A DNA stretch of 64,000 nt from contig NW_015622547.1 in the NCBI RefSeq assembly GCF_000835495.1, forward strand, positions 1,612,001 through 1,676,000. Reading direction: 5' to 3'. Under the pieces are notes generated by a model, which did not search any database, was not told the origin of the DNA, and saw nothing but the letters and a program-made list of their open reading frames with translations. A program made the position numbers and the translations under genes. This DNA is from Cladophialophora immunda (lineage: Eukaryota > Ascomycota > Eurotiomycetes > Chaetothyriales > Herpotrichiellaceae). Positions 53,549 through 64,000 of this stretch are shown here, piece after piece; the first letter of the stretch is position 1, and every line of letters begins with the position of its first letter.

Positions 53549-54937
53549 TTAGCCTACATACCGCGTATACCTCGTCCACGCCTCATCGCTCTCCAAGCCG
53601 TCAATATCCGCTTTGAACAGACACGCCCCGAGAGCCATATCTCCCTCCTTATCCTTTGGCATAACGTAGGACAGATCAGGCAGTTCGTCCAACTTGGCGC
53701 GCCGCACAAAATCGGGCTTCCCACCCAGAAGCGGGCCAAAGTCACAGCTTTCGGCGAGATCCAGCTGCGCCCACGACGAGATGAAGATGTCCTTGGCCAG
53801 CTTTTTCCGCGCCCCATAGAAGATTGTCTTTTTGTCTTCGGTGTTGGAGATCAGGGTTGCCAGGCTGCGGACGTAATGGTCGTCGACTTGCTGCAGAGAC
53901 TGGCGGATATCGTTTGCCACCGTGGAGAGCGGTGACTCGGCAACCGTACGGGCAGCGGGCCATTCCGTGTAGGAGAGCCCAACAAGGTGGCCCAGGTAAC
54001 CCTTGGGTACGGGAGGGTTCAGTCTTGCTCTTCCGTCCGCGGCCCTGAGACAGTGGATTGCTTCGTCTGGCGAGACTCGACCGGCGGCGATGCGCACGAC
54101 GGTAAGGCGTTGGGTGTAGAAAGCAGTGATGGCGTCGTTGGTAGAGACCTGCTTCGTCGAACCCGATGTGGCAAGCCTCTTGAGTTCGACGACCTTGTCT
54201 CGAGGAAAGCGCCAGTAGACCCAGCGAGCGGCCTGGGTCGGTTGCTCCTTTGCAGGCGGTGCGGGAACCGGACTGGCGGCTGGAATCTGGCTGGAAGGCG
54301 CCCGCATCTCATCATGAGTAAGTGCCGTTTCCCCTTCCTTTAACAACGGCACGATGCCGTCGGCATCCTGGTTTCCAGCTGCTACAAGCTGCGGATCAAA
54401 GTCCTCGCCCCTCATTGCTGTCGCGAATTGTCTGATCAGAACACCCTGCCCATTCATGTCGAGCGCGTTGTGCATGGAGGCGAAGCAGAGCAACAATCCG
54501 CCGCGAACGAAATTCGCCTGGACGATGAATACAGGCTGCTCCACCGACTGGTCATACACATAGCCCATCCCCCTCATGGGGCAAATGACACTCCCATCGA
54601 GCATCGAGAACGGCGCGTGGGCTCGAACGATCTCGTCATATGATGGACACAGCCGAGTGCAATCTTTGGGTCGGACCGGTGATTTCCCATCCGAATGTGG
54701 AGCGTATGGCACAATCCTGTATATCCCTGAGCTCGTGGCTGATCGTCCTTCGTTGATCACTTTGCCGGTGAGAAACGGGTAGGCGTCCAGGAGTCTGAGC
54801 GCGGCTTGGTCGAGGGCCTTGGTGACCGTCTCTGGTGTCGAGCCGGCTGCTGTACGAAACCCGAGCACTACTATGGTGTAGGTGTCCCAGCACAATTGTC
54901 CAAATATGCCCGGCTGGCGCATGTTGTTGGCTGTCAT
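53549..54937 (-). CDS. Trichothecene 3-O-acetyltransferase-like acyltransferase (BAHD-related), N-terminus uncertain
   Basis: The frame from the ATG at 54937 gives 462 residues. It shows the acyltransferase motif H-x3-D (ASMHNALDMNGQG) and a later DFGPLLGG in place of the DFGWG block. Family fit is also supported by LRAADGRARLNPPVPKGYLGHLV. The protein would transfer an acyl group from CoA to a hydroxyl of a small molecule, in the cytosol. The same frame stays open upstream to 55078 and reads PTGRRAS-like and SDLNITPCR sequence, which looks like genuine family N-terminus but has no ATG. So a 5' exon or start is missing from this model. There is no other secondary-metabolite gene beside it. 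Confidence 0.8.
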   Translation of the reverse strand: MTANNMRQPGIFGQLCWDTYTIVVLGFRTAAGSTPETVTKALDQAALRLLDAYPFLTGKVINEGRSATSSGIYRIVPYAPHSDGKSPVRPKDCTRLCPSYDEIVRAHAPFSMLDGSVICPMRGMGYVYDQSVEQPVFIVQANFVRGGLLLCFASMHNALDMNGQGVLIRQFATAMRGEDFDPQLVAAGNQDADGIVPLLKEGETALTHDEMRAPSSQIPAASPVPAPPAKEQPTQAARWVYWRFPRDKVVELKRLATSGSTKQVSTNDAITAFYTQRLTVVRIAAGRVSPDEAIHCLRAADGRARLNPPVPKGYLGHLVGLSYTEWPAARTVAESPLSTVANDIRQSLQQVDDHYVRSLATLISNTEDKKTIFYGARKKLAKDIFISSWAQLDLAESCDFGPLLGGKPDFVRRAKLDELPDLSYVMPKDKEGDMALGACLFKADIDGLESDEAWTRYTRYVG

Positions 54938-57725
54938 TTTCGTTGATCCTAGTCGGCAGGGTGTGATGTTTAGGTCAGACCAACAACTTGCACGCCGTCC
55001 TGTTGGATTGGCAAAGGAGCAGGAGGAGTTATCTATATAGAGCACTCTTCCAGGGTCGGCCTCCTGAGGAATATCCAAGGCTCTTTCTTCACTTGCATTT
55101 GATGCTGTTGCAAAAGGGCCAACAGCATCGAGTATGCTAGCTCGTCCAATAAACCTTTTCGTCGTATATTCGCTTTGCCGCCTATGCCCGTCTATCCTCT
55201 AGCACCACCGGCCCGGATGACATATCGGGCGTGTTATTGGCCACGCTCCTCTACTCAGCAGGGGCCTTACGTATGACGCGGCATGCAGCTTGAACATCAC
55301 GGGCAAGGATAAGCTGTGTCAGGCCGGCGATGAGGGCCTGACATGCAAAGCCATAATTAGCGCGCACATCCCTTCTCTCTGTTAGGACTGTTGTGAGGGG
55401 GGGAGGTGTGACAATCGTCCCAAAAAGTGTAAATTTTGTGGGGAGTAAATAATCCGCATGGCTAAACTATACGGACGTGTAACTGAATGATCTTGACCAC
55501 GGGCACTGCCACCGGCTACCGAACTGTTGACGAACCCACTCCGCACCCCAAATCCCATTGCAACACCAATATCCATACCCCGGTTGTAGACTGCTTTTCC
55601 CGTCTCTGGTCAAGCCCGATCAATAAAGGCGAAAATCACTAATGTTGGGGCTTGCCGATTGGCCGGTGGGTTCGCCTGGTACCACTGGCGCTGATTGCGT
55701 GCTGATGGCATGTCCTGGTCGTCCTCAAAGCACTTCTAGGGAGAAACGTTAAAAAGTTGAGTCAGATATCCCCCGAGCAGATCACTTGGATGCTTTTGCC
55801 TTTCGGGCATATTTATCATGGATGGCATCTTTGCTGACCTTTCCCCGTTCCTGTTCTGCCGTGAGATACCTGATGGGGAGCGAGGGTTTGCGGTGTTCTA
55901 GAACATTTGCAACGAGAGATTCGTCTGGGTCTCGCCGTTGTGTCAAAAGGGAACTGCGCCACCGGATTCTCGCCGATCTCGCGTCAGAATCGGGTTTCGA
56001 CAACTTTGATCGACAACAACCTTCATGCGCACATCCGTGAATGCGTCCCCGGCGAGACCCTTTCACCAGAACAGCAACGCCGTTAATAAAGACAGGCGCC
56101 AAACAGCGCAAGGTCATCTTCGCCGTCGCTAAAATTTGCGTGCAGACGACCTCAGAACAACGCTTGAGAGCAGGGCTACAAGGAGGGTTCTTCTGAGGTG
56201 CCGGCCTCCAACGGGCAGCTCAAAGGCCACAACGGACGCGGACTTGGTTGCAAGCTCACGGCTAGGCCTTACAGTATCGATGGAAATGCAGAAATCACAA
56301 GGACAATGTTATTCTACCGTCCATTACCAGGTGGGAAGTCTCTTGGGGAGATCAGAATAGGACAAGTATTGAGATTGTCGGACCAACTTTTCTCCGATGC
56401 AAGGCTACCAACCCCTTTCTGCCCAACAATAGGGTCTCTCCCATACCGTTTCACCAAGCTTCCTCCTCGCACGTCTTTTCATCACTTACACTTACTGAAT
56501 AACGGCCTTTAAATTCCCTTCTCTGCCTTACTTACGAGACTGCGTGACACCCTCGTGTACCACTAGATTCTCAACCCTCGATTGTCCAGGACCTAGATCA
56601 AGTTGCCACCCCGGCCACATTCGACAATCCAGCCAGCATCAAACGATGATCATGTTCCTGCCGCCGCCGTACTCGACGATCAAGCCAGCCTCGACCGACG
56701 TCTCTGTGTCGGGCCGTTTATCTTCCTCGGCGAGGTCACGCTTCCCATAGACTTTGATATTCGCCTCGCACTCCACTATCAATTCACCAGTGAGAGCCCA
56801 AGCTCTGTTCGGGCATTGGCTGTACTGGATGGTTCGTCTGGTCAACACAGTAACAGCAGCATGAATATGGTCTACATGCAAAAGGTTAGACTGCGGCTTT
56901 GGGGGCAACCAATGTGATCCGTAGCGTCTGTGAACGCCTTGGTGCTTGGAGCAAGTGCATCGGGCTGTGGCATCGGGATTGCCAGGGTAAGTGGCCCAGA
57001 GGAGATGAGGAGCAGAATGAGGATGGATAGGAGCTTGATCTTGAAAGCGGCTGATGACAGACAAGTCAGGGCAGGAAGGAGTTGGAAGGGTAGTGCGTTT
57101 TTCGGCTGGAAGTCTTGGCTTGTTGAAGGAGGTGCCTTGGTCGCTTCGAAGGTGGTGAGCAGGGGCACATTACCATGATCCTCCCTGCTCTTCAGAGTGT
57201 CCATTGCCACATCACAGCAAGCTTTGATGCCGATCCTGCAGCTCAAAGCACAAGGAGTCTTGTGTCGCCGAGAGGTTTATGAAGAAGAGTCGACTTCCTC
57301 GAGGTGAGCAGGGCCTAGAATGAGCATATGGGCGAGAGCTGCAAGTCCTACCTGTATACCGTTTGGAGTTGCTTCCAGGGAAAAGCACAAAGGAGGAGTG
57401 TGAGGTATGCAGGGACCACATTTTGACGAACCACAACCAAAGGTGGCGAGGTCGACGTCTGAACAACCAGCAAGCGGGAGAGGCGGCGAACCTCCGTCGC
57501 TCAGACCATGGGCAACGAATGAATTGAGCACGTTTATCATCTGTTTTCGACTGCTTCGTGTGATTACGAGCACTTCACCGAGGTGGGCAGGGCGTCCATT
57601 TGCACGAAACATGGCTTGAGCAGGAGCGTCGGCGTGTGAGTCAAGTCAGTAACTGAAATTCCATTGATGGGACAAACGAGTGAAATGTAATTGCCTTTGC
57701 TCAAAATCGCCACCCCAACACCCTC
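54938..57725. other. Long intergenic region upstream of the acyltransferase
   Basis: 2,788 bases. The first 140 bases probably belong to the acyltransferase N-terminus. At about 57060-56640 (minus) a frame with a hydrophobic leader-like stretch (LLSILILLLISSGPLTLA) and a following short exon-like frame could be a small secreted protein. I could not fix its start or its intron, so no gene is called. Nothing else is recognised. Confidence 0.45.
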
Positions 57726-58677
57726 TCAGTGCTTCGGCTGCATCCAGCCAATGAACTCCTTGTTCAGTTTCGAAAGCACATTGTTATAGTCAACATGATC
57801 CATCTGCTTCCCACCAGGACCTGCCCACGGACCCATTGTCCATGCCGCCTTCACTGCGTGATGCATGATGGAGTTGGGATCCCAAGTAGTTTCAGGGTAT
57901 TTCGTGGCGTCCACTGGCTTGAAATTGTTGAAGTTGAAGCGAGTCTCGCTCTCCGTCCATGGGGGTTTTTGTTTTGAGTCGGTGGACTCTGCAATGACCG
58001 CCTTCTCGTTCCACTTGAACAGGATCCCAGGGCTGAACTGTTCATGGACACATCCAAGCATATGTCTAAACTCGTGCACTGTTGTCCTGCCAAATTCGTC
58101 TTCGGGAGTGGTGTCATCGAACCAGCCAAAATCCATAGTCGCTCGGTTTTAGTCCTTGCGAGTCAGGCAATTCTTGCCCACCATTGACCAGGAACGTCCT
58201 ACAAGGAGTGTGAGTGCCTGCTTCGCTTCTAGAATTCAGTTCACCCTTCCTTGGTCGCTGAACCCAGTACGGACCATAGCGTCTTCCTTGCTTCCTTGTG
58301 GCAACCACTTGTACTTTGGAAGACCGAATGTTCCTGCCACTCGTCACCATATTTCTTGATCATGTTTTCGACCTCGCCTGAACAAGGCTCTAGGAACTTG
58401 ATAGAGATCTGAGTTCCATCTTCCCACTTGAATATGGCCTCAGCAATCTCGATTGGTGTTAGTACGCATTCTGAAACAAAATGGTAGAGGATCTCACTAA
58501 TGGCCTTTCATCGTTGGGAAACTTGTCAGGATTGGGAGTGTTAGTCACTGGGACACCATCCTCAGCGATGGAAGGATCATCGCCAAAGAGTTGCATGCAC
58601 ACAATGTGGTCCCAATGCGGCGCCACGCCGCATGTTGGGCTTTTGGCGAAGCTGCTATGAATAATGATGTTAGGCAA
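57726..58677 (-). pseudogene. Astacin-like zinc metallopeptidase, apparently broken
   Basis: The 3' part (58136-57726) carries the zinc motif H-E-x2-H-x2-G-x2-H-E (VHEFRHMLGCVHEQ) and the Met-turn-like SIMHH, as in fungal secreted zincins of the astacin/M12A type. In the same frame upstream lie GRSWSMVGKNCLTRKD and, at 58149-58151, a TAA stop before NRATMDFGW. Further upstream, exon 58677-58498 and the next part from 58447 (50-base intron with a TACTAAC branch) encode DERPLIAEAIFKWEDG and YGDEWQEHS. The expected strand between these and GRSWS is missing. Either several short introns are unrecognised or the gene is dead. I favour the second. Confidence 0.6.
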
Positions 58678-61000
58678 GAAGCGGTAGGGAGACTATTCCG
58701 TGGTCAAGTGTCTGAAGATTGATGAGCAGGTGTGAAGATGAGCAGACCTTATACTCTTTTCACGGGTTGAAAATAGCGAGAAGTGAAACTCTCTTGCAGC
58801 CAGCCACGACCATGGCTGCCACTCTCAATTTTTCAGCTCGGTGAAATGTGATACACCTCGAGTAGTAACTCAGGTAAGCCACTAACATACTGATGTGAAA
58901 GCACCAGGGACAAGTAGCATCGAATGCGCCATGCAGCTAGGCGCATGTAGTCCATGGAGCATAATAGCAGGGTGTACGATGGCTTGGGTGTGTACTGAGT
59001 TCTGCAGGACGGAGGTCCGGCGTGGACTGCTCTCGGCCATCATGCATCCACGACCTGGGCACCCAGTTTGACCCCTAGGGCGGAATATCCAGCTCATCCA
59101 CGAAGGGTGATTGAATTGCGTCTGCATCCTGACCCTGTCCGATCCTTCATCACGTACACAAACGCCTTCTCGGCTTCATTCAAGACTTTAGGCCAGGCCA
59201 ATCCTAAGTGTGCAGATTTGCTTGCCCGAAGAAGGACCAAATTGACCGTCAGAGTCACTTAGACAAGGGGCATGTTGGGGTCTTTCAGCGATGAAACCAA
59301 ACAGGGATAGTCGATGAAGCGTATTCGAAGTCCTCTTGTTGAAGTGTCGTCGAGTTTTCGGTTCTGTTAGCCCGGGCCTTGGAGGCCGATTTTCATGGAT
59401 AGCACTGATCAATTTCAAGACAGCATAGACTTTGCATAATATCGTCAATCCTAGCAGAAATCTCCAGAAGGTGATTTCGTTCAAATTGAGGGATGAACCG
59501 ATGCAAAGTAGAAATACGCTCGCTGGTAGTGTTGTGCGCGAAAGACACAGCTCATAAAAACGGGGCGTAACTGTTCCATTGTCCTCCTGTTGAGCCACGT
59601 GCCATGGAACAGATACGTAAGTACAGGGCGGCACCGCCTTCACCTCGCTCCAGATGGGGGCGCTAGCTGTTGAAAATATGGTGCGACGCCCTCCGTCGAG
59701 ATGAAGTGGCTGGCTATGGGAACATGTTGGCTAGCTGAATGCTTGCGAAGAATTTGTTCTTTGGTGGACCTGAATCGGAGCAAGTGTTTCTTGCGGCAAC
59801 CTGTTGTAGTGAGCTAACACATGGTGGGGATGCGCAGTTACGGGGCAGAATCTTGATATGCTAGAGAATGATATCCCCTCGGCGGATCGGAGAGGACTCT
59901 TTCAATGGCAGTCTTAATGTGCCCTGGCAGCCCACTCTCAGCTCAGATAAGCTTGCTGGGATTGCCCTGTGGCTAGCTGACGACGGATGATTTTGTCCCT
60001 TTTTCTCAAAGCTTACATGATATTCTTCCTGCTGGCACCTTTGTGGACGAGATGCACGGGCTGTGTCCTGTGATTGCGTGAATCATGTGGCAAAAGGTAC
60101 ACGAGCAGATCTCCCCGGCTTTCATCTAAAACGTATTTGGGCGCTCTGTGGGTTCAGGAGGTACCACATGTATCATTGTGCGTTCATGTGGCGAAAGATT
60201 CAACCGACTTGTTGGCGGGAAGGGCAGTCAATGAGTACCTGGCAGCGCATGCCCATACGGATCACTGCACCACAGTATTGACGAAGAAGGTTGTAGACCC
60301 GGGCGAGGTGTGGTCGCAATCAATTGAGGAATTTCCATGTCAAGCAGTCCAAAACGACGGATCGCTTTAATGTCGTCGACGATGAGGGAGGCGAAGGGGG
60401 AATGTCAGGAAGTTCAACAGTCGAGAAAGCTGAGTTACTTTGTTACTCAATAGTCAGCCGTGGTTGTAGCCCAGAAATGTCTTTTGTCCAATGGTGTTCA
60501 ACTCCATTTGAGGATCACGAAAGAGGCTTCCTCTCAAAGTGTTTAACGTCGGCAGGTCAGCCAACATGCATCGTTCTTTTGACGTCTAGTTTCGACAGAT
60601 AGCAGAGGAGATATCTGGAACGATATGCCGGGGCGGCTGTTACTTGCCCTGGCGTCGATGTTTCGATCAAACGTCGTCACTTGCGATCGCAAGAGGGTGT
60701 GTTTGCCTCTGATATCACGCAATGGTATAGGATCTGTCGACCTGAGGCTCTTGATGGACGAATTGTACGAGGTATGTCTCACATCTTGCCGCAGTCGGCA
60801 GTGGCGCGAGCCAACAGAGAGCGGGAAATGCTACAATGCGTCTATGCTCCGCCGTTCTCTATCGATAAGCCTTTTTCGCCTGCGATCTGGAAATTTTTGT
60901 GTCGCAACAGTGCGAAAGCGGTCAACCTAGGGTTTTGGGCCTTTCCTCTTGTATTCGGGAGTGCGTGGGACGCAATTTCTAATACGTTGTAAGATTCAAA
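58678..61000. other. Long intergenic region between the peptidase relict and RPF2
   Basis: 2,323 bases without a supported gene. A minus-strand frame at 59643-59188 has a hydrophobic middle but begins with GTG and shows no domain. The right part is the RPF2 promoter. Confidence 0.55.
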
Positions 61001-62204
61001 ATGCTGCGGGAAATGTGAGTCTCTGAATTGCCTCGAAACAAAGCGGACTGACATTCGCAGAAAACCTCGAAATGCTCGGACCGCCCGCATCGTCAAAGCG
61101 CGCGAGCCTCAACAGCTGGAATCGAGGAAACGGGTCTTACTCCTGCATGGAACGAAATGCCCACAGCCTGTCAACAGTGTGCTGAAAACGGTACACACTC
61201 TCACCAAACCCGACTCCGTGATGCTCACCAAGAAGAACGACAACATTCACCCATTCGAGAACTCCGAGTCCTTGGAATTTCTGGCAGGGAAGAATGAATG
61301 TGGAGTGGTGGTCTTTGGCACGCATTCCAAGAAGAGACCGAACAATATCACTGTTCTGCGGATATACGATGGCAAGCTTCTTGACATGGTCGAGCTGCTC
61401 CTTCTGGTGCCCTCGGACGAGCCACAGTCAGAGATCAAATTGCAGATCGGAGTAGGAATGAAGCCTTTAATATTGTTCGCAGGATCGCAATGGGATGATA
61501 CTTCCTCGTCAGCGCAGGCTACGCTCTATCAGTCCCTCAGATCTATAATGCTGGATCTTTTCCAAGGGGAAGAGGTATCTTCGATTGACGTGGCAGGTCT
61601 ACAATATCTTCTGATGATCGCCGCGGGTGAAGGCTCCAGTTCTTCGGCAGACCCGAACGACCCAACGAACAAACCTGTCCTTCATCTCAGATGGTATCGG
61701 GTGCGCACTATGAGATCCAATAGCCTCAAGATTCCCCGAGTCGAGCTTGATCCAATCGGACCCAGCTTCGACTTCCGAGTTGGTCGATTCCACGAAGCGG
61801 AAGCGGCCGTAATGAAGGATGCGTTGAAACATGGCCGTCGGCCGAATGAACCACGGACAAAGAAGAACATCGAGACAGACCTGGTGGGTGACAAGATCGG
61901 CCGGGTGCACCTCGGAAAGCAGGATCTTTCGAATCTGCAGACGCGGAAAATGAAAGGGCTGAAAAGAAATCGTGACGACCTCGAAGATGAAGAAGAACTG
62001 GAAGACGTGGACGGCGAGGAAGATATCATCAGTCAGGACGAAGACATGGAGAACGGCGGAATGGACGTTGACGATATGTCAGAGGAAGGAAGCAGTGGTC
62101 TGGGAAGCGGGGATGAGATTAGCATTGGCGAAGATGACGACGAGGAAATGAACGATGCGAATGACAACGACAACGACAAGCCGAAACGACAGCGAACCTC
62201 CTGA
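61001..62204 (+). CDS. RPF2: Ribosome biogenesis protein RPF2 (Brix domain)
   Basis: Two exons, 61001-61014 and 61061-62204, join in phase (intron 46 bases) to 385 residues. The first exon is only 14 bases and gives the family start MLREIKPRNARTAR. The Brix domain spans about residues 25-235 (LLLHGTKCPQPVNSVLKTV, TKKNDNIHPFENSESLEF, VVVFGTHSKKRPNNI, LLVPSDEPQSEIKLQIGVGMKPLILFAG). A long acidic tail of Glu/Asp ends with a basic KPKRQR. In yeast Rpf2 works with Rrs1 in the nucleolus to load the 5S RNP into pre-60S particles. This is a conserved housekeeping gene. Confidence 0.93.
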
Positions 62205-63144
62205 GGTGGACTGGGACTCGAGGATGTCAAGCCCGGCCTAAGATACCCTAGCAAGGCATCGCATTTCCAAACGACTGATCTTGCGGATTGCAGTGAAAGG
62301 CCATGACCTAACATGGAGGGAGCAAAGACGACATTCGCCTTGTCCAGCCACCAAGCATAGTCACGTCGCATCTCCGAGCTTGAAGCACCGTCAAGCCTAG
62401 AAAGGCTTCTGTGCACGCGACCTGCATCTGGAGCAGGATCCCATGGGCGGCAGTTCTCCTTCAACAACCGAGGAGAATGAGGCCCGCACGCCCTCTGACA
62501 CGGAAGACCCAGGCCGTCGACAAAGCTTCTGGCACAGCGGCAGGGTCATACTGCTGAGGGAACATGGCACTTGTATATGGAGAAGGAGCTGGAGGAGTAT
62601 TTCTGCCAAGGCAAAGTAGAATGTCACGGTGGGCGAGGATTTGCCGTACCGAATAGTGGTGTTTGCTTTGTATTCATAGCATCGGGAAATGGCACGGGAA
62701 GCCAACGGTGGGAAAAATAAGACAGCCGAGGCACAGCGCGGCGGTTGAACAAAAAGTCGGACTGTGGGGAAGCGAAGCCATTGCCTTGCCCTTCGCTGAC
62801 CCGCCCGCGGTTCACATGCACCGAGAAACGAAGTCCAAGATGATGTCGTCGTATTCCTCGTTCGCCGAGGACTCTTTCTCAGTCTCTTATTGCTCCCTCT
62901 GATCTCTTGACCTGGCACCCAGGCACCCAATTGCTCTGTTGCTTCGAGGAGCCCCCAAATTGACACATGCCAATTGCTCATTCCAGCCACGCCGCTCGAT
63001 GCCCATGACGTTGGCTGCCATCACCGCGCCCTCTGCCTTGTAACTCTCCGGTGACCTTGCTCCTCCCTTCGTCCTTGCGCTCTTTGGTCATATCGAGAGA
63101 AATCTGCGTATTGCTCCAACAAACAGTGGTCGTCGGATAGGCGA
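62205..63144. other. Intergenic, RPF2 to PMP4
   Basis: A 940-base stretch between two plus-strand genes. It holds the RPF2 3' UTR and the PMP4 promoter, with no gene seen. Confidence 0.6.
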
Positions 63145-63997
63145 AATGGATGTGCTGAAGGTCAGTCTTCTATGCGCGGCCACTGCGCTACTGAGCTCCA
63201 ACTGACACCCAGCAGGACACAGTCGAGTCCATCATCCTCAACCCCGACCTCGCCCCTCTCCTAGCCATCGTCAAAGCCGCCCGCAATGGCGCCGTCTACG
63301 GTGCCAAAGTCCGATTTCCTCATGCTTTGGTTATGGTCTTCCTGTTCCGGTCGGGGACGATTCGAGAAAAGGTCCGCCTTGTGTTACGAGCAACCAGACA
63401 ACATGCACGAAATCTGGCATTCTTCGCGACCGTGTACAAGTCCTCAATGTTAATATTGAGGCTTCTAAACCCCGCCACCCCGGGAAAAGAAGGGCCATAT
63501 GATACCTTTTTTGCTGGTCTACTGGGTGGATATGTTGTCTTTGGACGAGGGAAGCAGGGCAGGTAAGGCTCAACTGCAATGCCCGTACGCAGGTATGCCA
63601 GGCTAAAACTTTGTCTTTTCCACAGTGTCGAACAACAAATCGTCATCTACGTCTTTGCACGAGTGATTCTCGCCCTCGCGAGGCTCAGCATTGAGCCACC
63701 CAGTGCCACGAGCACCACACCAACCCCGACGTTCTGGACCCAGAGATTATCGCCCGAGGTAAAGGCAAAGATCCAGAACAATGCCTGGCCCGTTTTCGCG
63801 AGCTTGAGCTGGGCTTTTGTCATGTACATCTTCCGATGGCAGCCCGAAAGCATTCAGCCGAGCTTGAGGAGTAGCATGAAGTACATGTACGTTGCGGAAT
63901 ATTGCTTTCTTCTGGCCAAGTTGCTAACCTGCCTGTTAGATATGTCAATTCGGACTATTGGGATAGCTTCAAAAACTTCCTGATTCACAATACCTAG
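63145..63997 (+). CDS. Peroxisomal membrane protein 4 (PMP24/PXMP4, Tim17-related)
   Basis: Four exons, 63145-63159, 63216-63562, 63626-63886 and 63940-63997, join in phase to 226 residues, the family length. The introns are 56, 63 and 53 bases. The signature is LAPLLAIVKAARNGAVYGAKVRFPHALVMVFLFR, followed by FFAGLLGGYVVFG, QQIVIYVFARVILALARL and the end IQPSLRSSMKYIYVNSDYWDSF. It is an integral membrane protein of peroxisomes with several short hydrophobic segments, related to Tim17/22/23 proteins. Its precise role is not known. The first exon is 15 bases. The stop is 3 bases from the window end. Confidence 0.92.
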
Positions 63998-64000
63998 AAC

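Noticed and set aside
56639..57246. Possible small secreted protein on the minus strand
   Set aside because: A leader-like stretch is visible, but neither a start codon in position nor a normal-length intron could be fixed. It is only mentioned in the gap entry.
59188..59643. Minus-strand frame with a hydrophobic middle
   Set aside because: It starts with GTG, has no ATG near its 5' end and no family features.

Overview
The window is nuclear DNA of a filamentous ascomycete (Pezizomycotina). The genes are intron-rich, with short introns of about 46 to 133 bases, GT..AG ends and CTRAY-like branch sites. Zn2Cys6 regulators are present, as are fungal-specific families such as DUF3433-like, DUF1688/Urc4 and Sulfotransfer_4. 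Exon joins were worked out by hand from splice sites and reading phase. The species cannot be fixed from the sequence alone.

Bases 1-12,200 hold what looks like a small catabolic neighbourhood. It has the 3' end of a Baeyer-Villiger-type flavin monooxygenase, a sorbitol/xylitol-type zinc dehydrogenase, a Zn2Cys6 regulator, a PF04199 cyclase/hydrolase, a classical SDR and an epimerase-like NAD-binding protein, followed by a DUF3433-like membrane protein.

Bases 13,683 to about 39,240 hold the most interesting region, an expanded uracil-catabolism (URC-type) cluster. The core is URC1 (GTP-cyclohydrolase-II-like), URC4 (DUF1688) and a bacterial-type uracil phosphoribosyltransferase (UPRT). Around the core are a malonate/methylmalonate-semialdehyde-dehydrogenase-like ALDH, a PRPP synthetase, a second Fur1-type UPRT, an NCS1 uracil/allantoin permease, a MOSC-ferredoxin-reductase fusion, a 2-oxoglutarate dioxygenase (thymine-7-hydroxylase candidate), an FAD oxidoreductase, a Zn2Cys6 regulator and a DAL5-type transporter. 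Three divergent gene pairs share intergenic regions, and GATAAG (AreA-type) sites lie in all three. Read as a system, this imports pyrimidine base, may oxidise thymine-like bases, makes PRPP, turns the base into UMP, opens the ring through Urc1/Urc4 and oxidises the C3 semialdehyde product. Two flaws lie in it: a one-base phase conflict at a PRPP-synthetase splice junction and a one-base frameshift near the end of the DAL5-type transporter.

Bases 39,240-41,500 hold gene debris: the C-terminal end of an AMP-dependent acyl-CoA ligase and a Zn2Cys6-factor-like fragment. From 41,900 to 64,000 genes are sparse and separated by long gaps. They are an MFS transporter, a secreted membrane-anchored arylsulfotransferase-like protein, a Sulfotransfer_4 protein, a trichothecene-acetyltransferase-like acyltransferase, a broken astacin-like metallopeptidase, the ribosome-assembly factor RPF2 and the peroxisomal membrane protein PMP4/PXMP4. 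No tRNA, rRNA, CRISPR or intact transposon was found.
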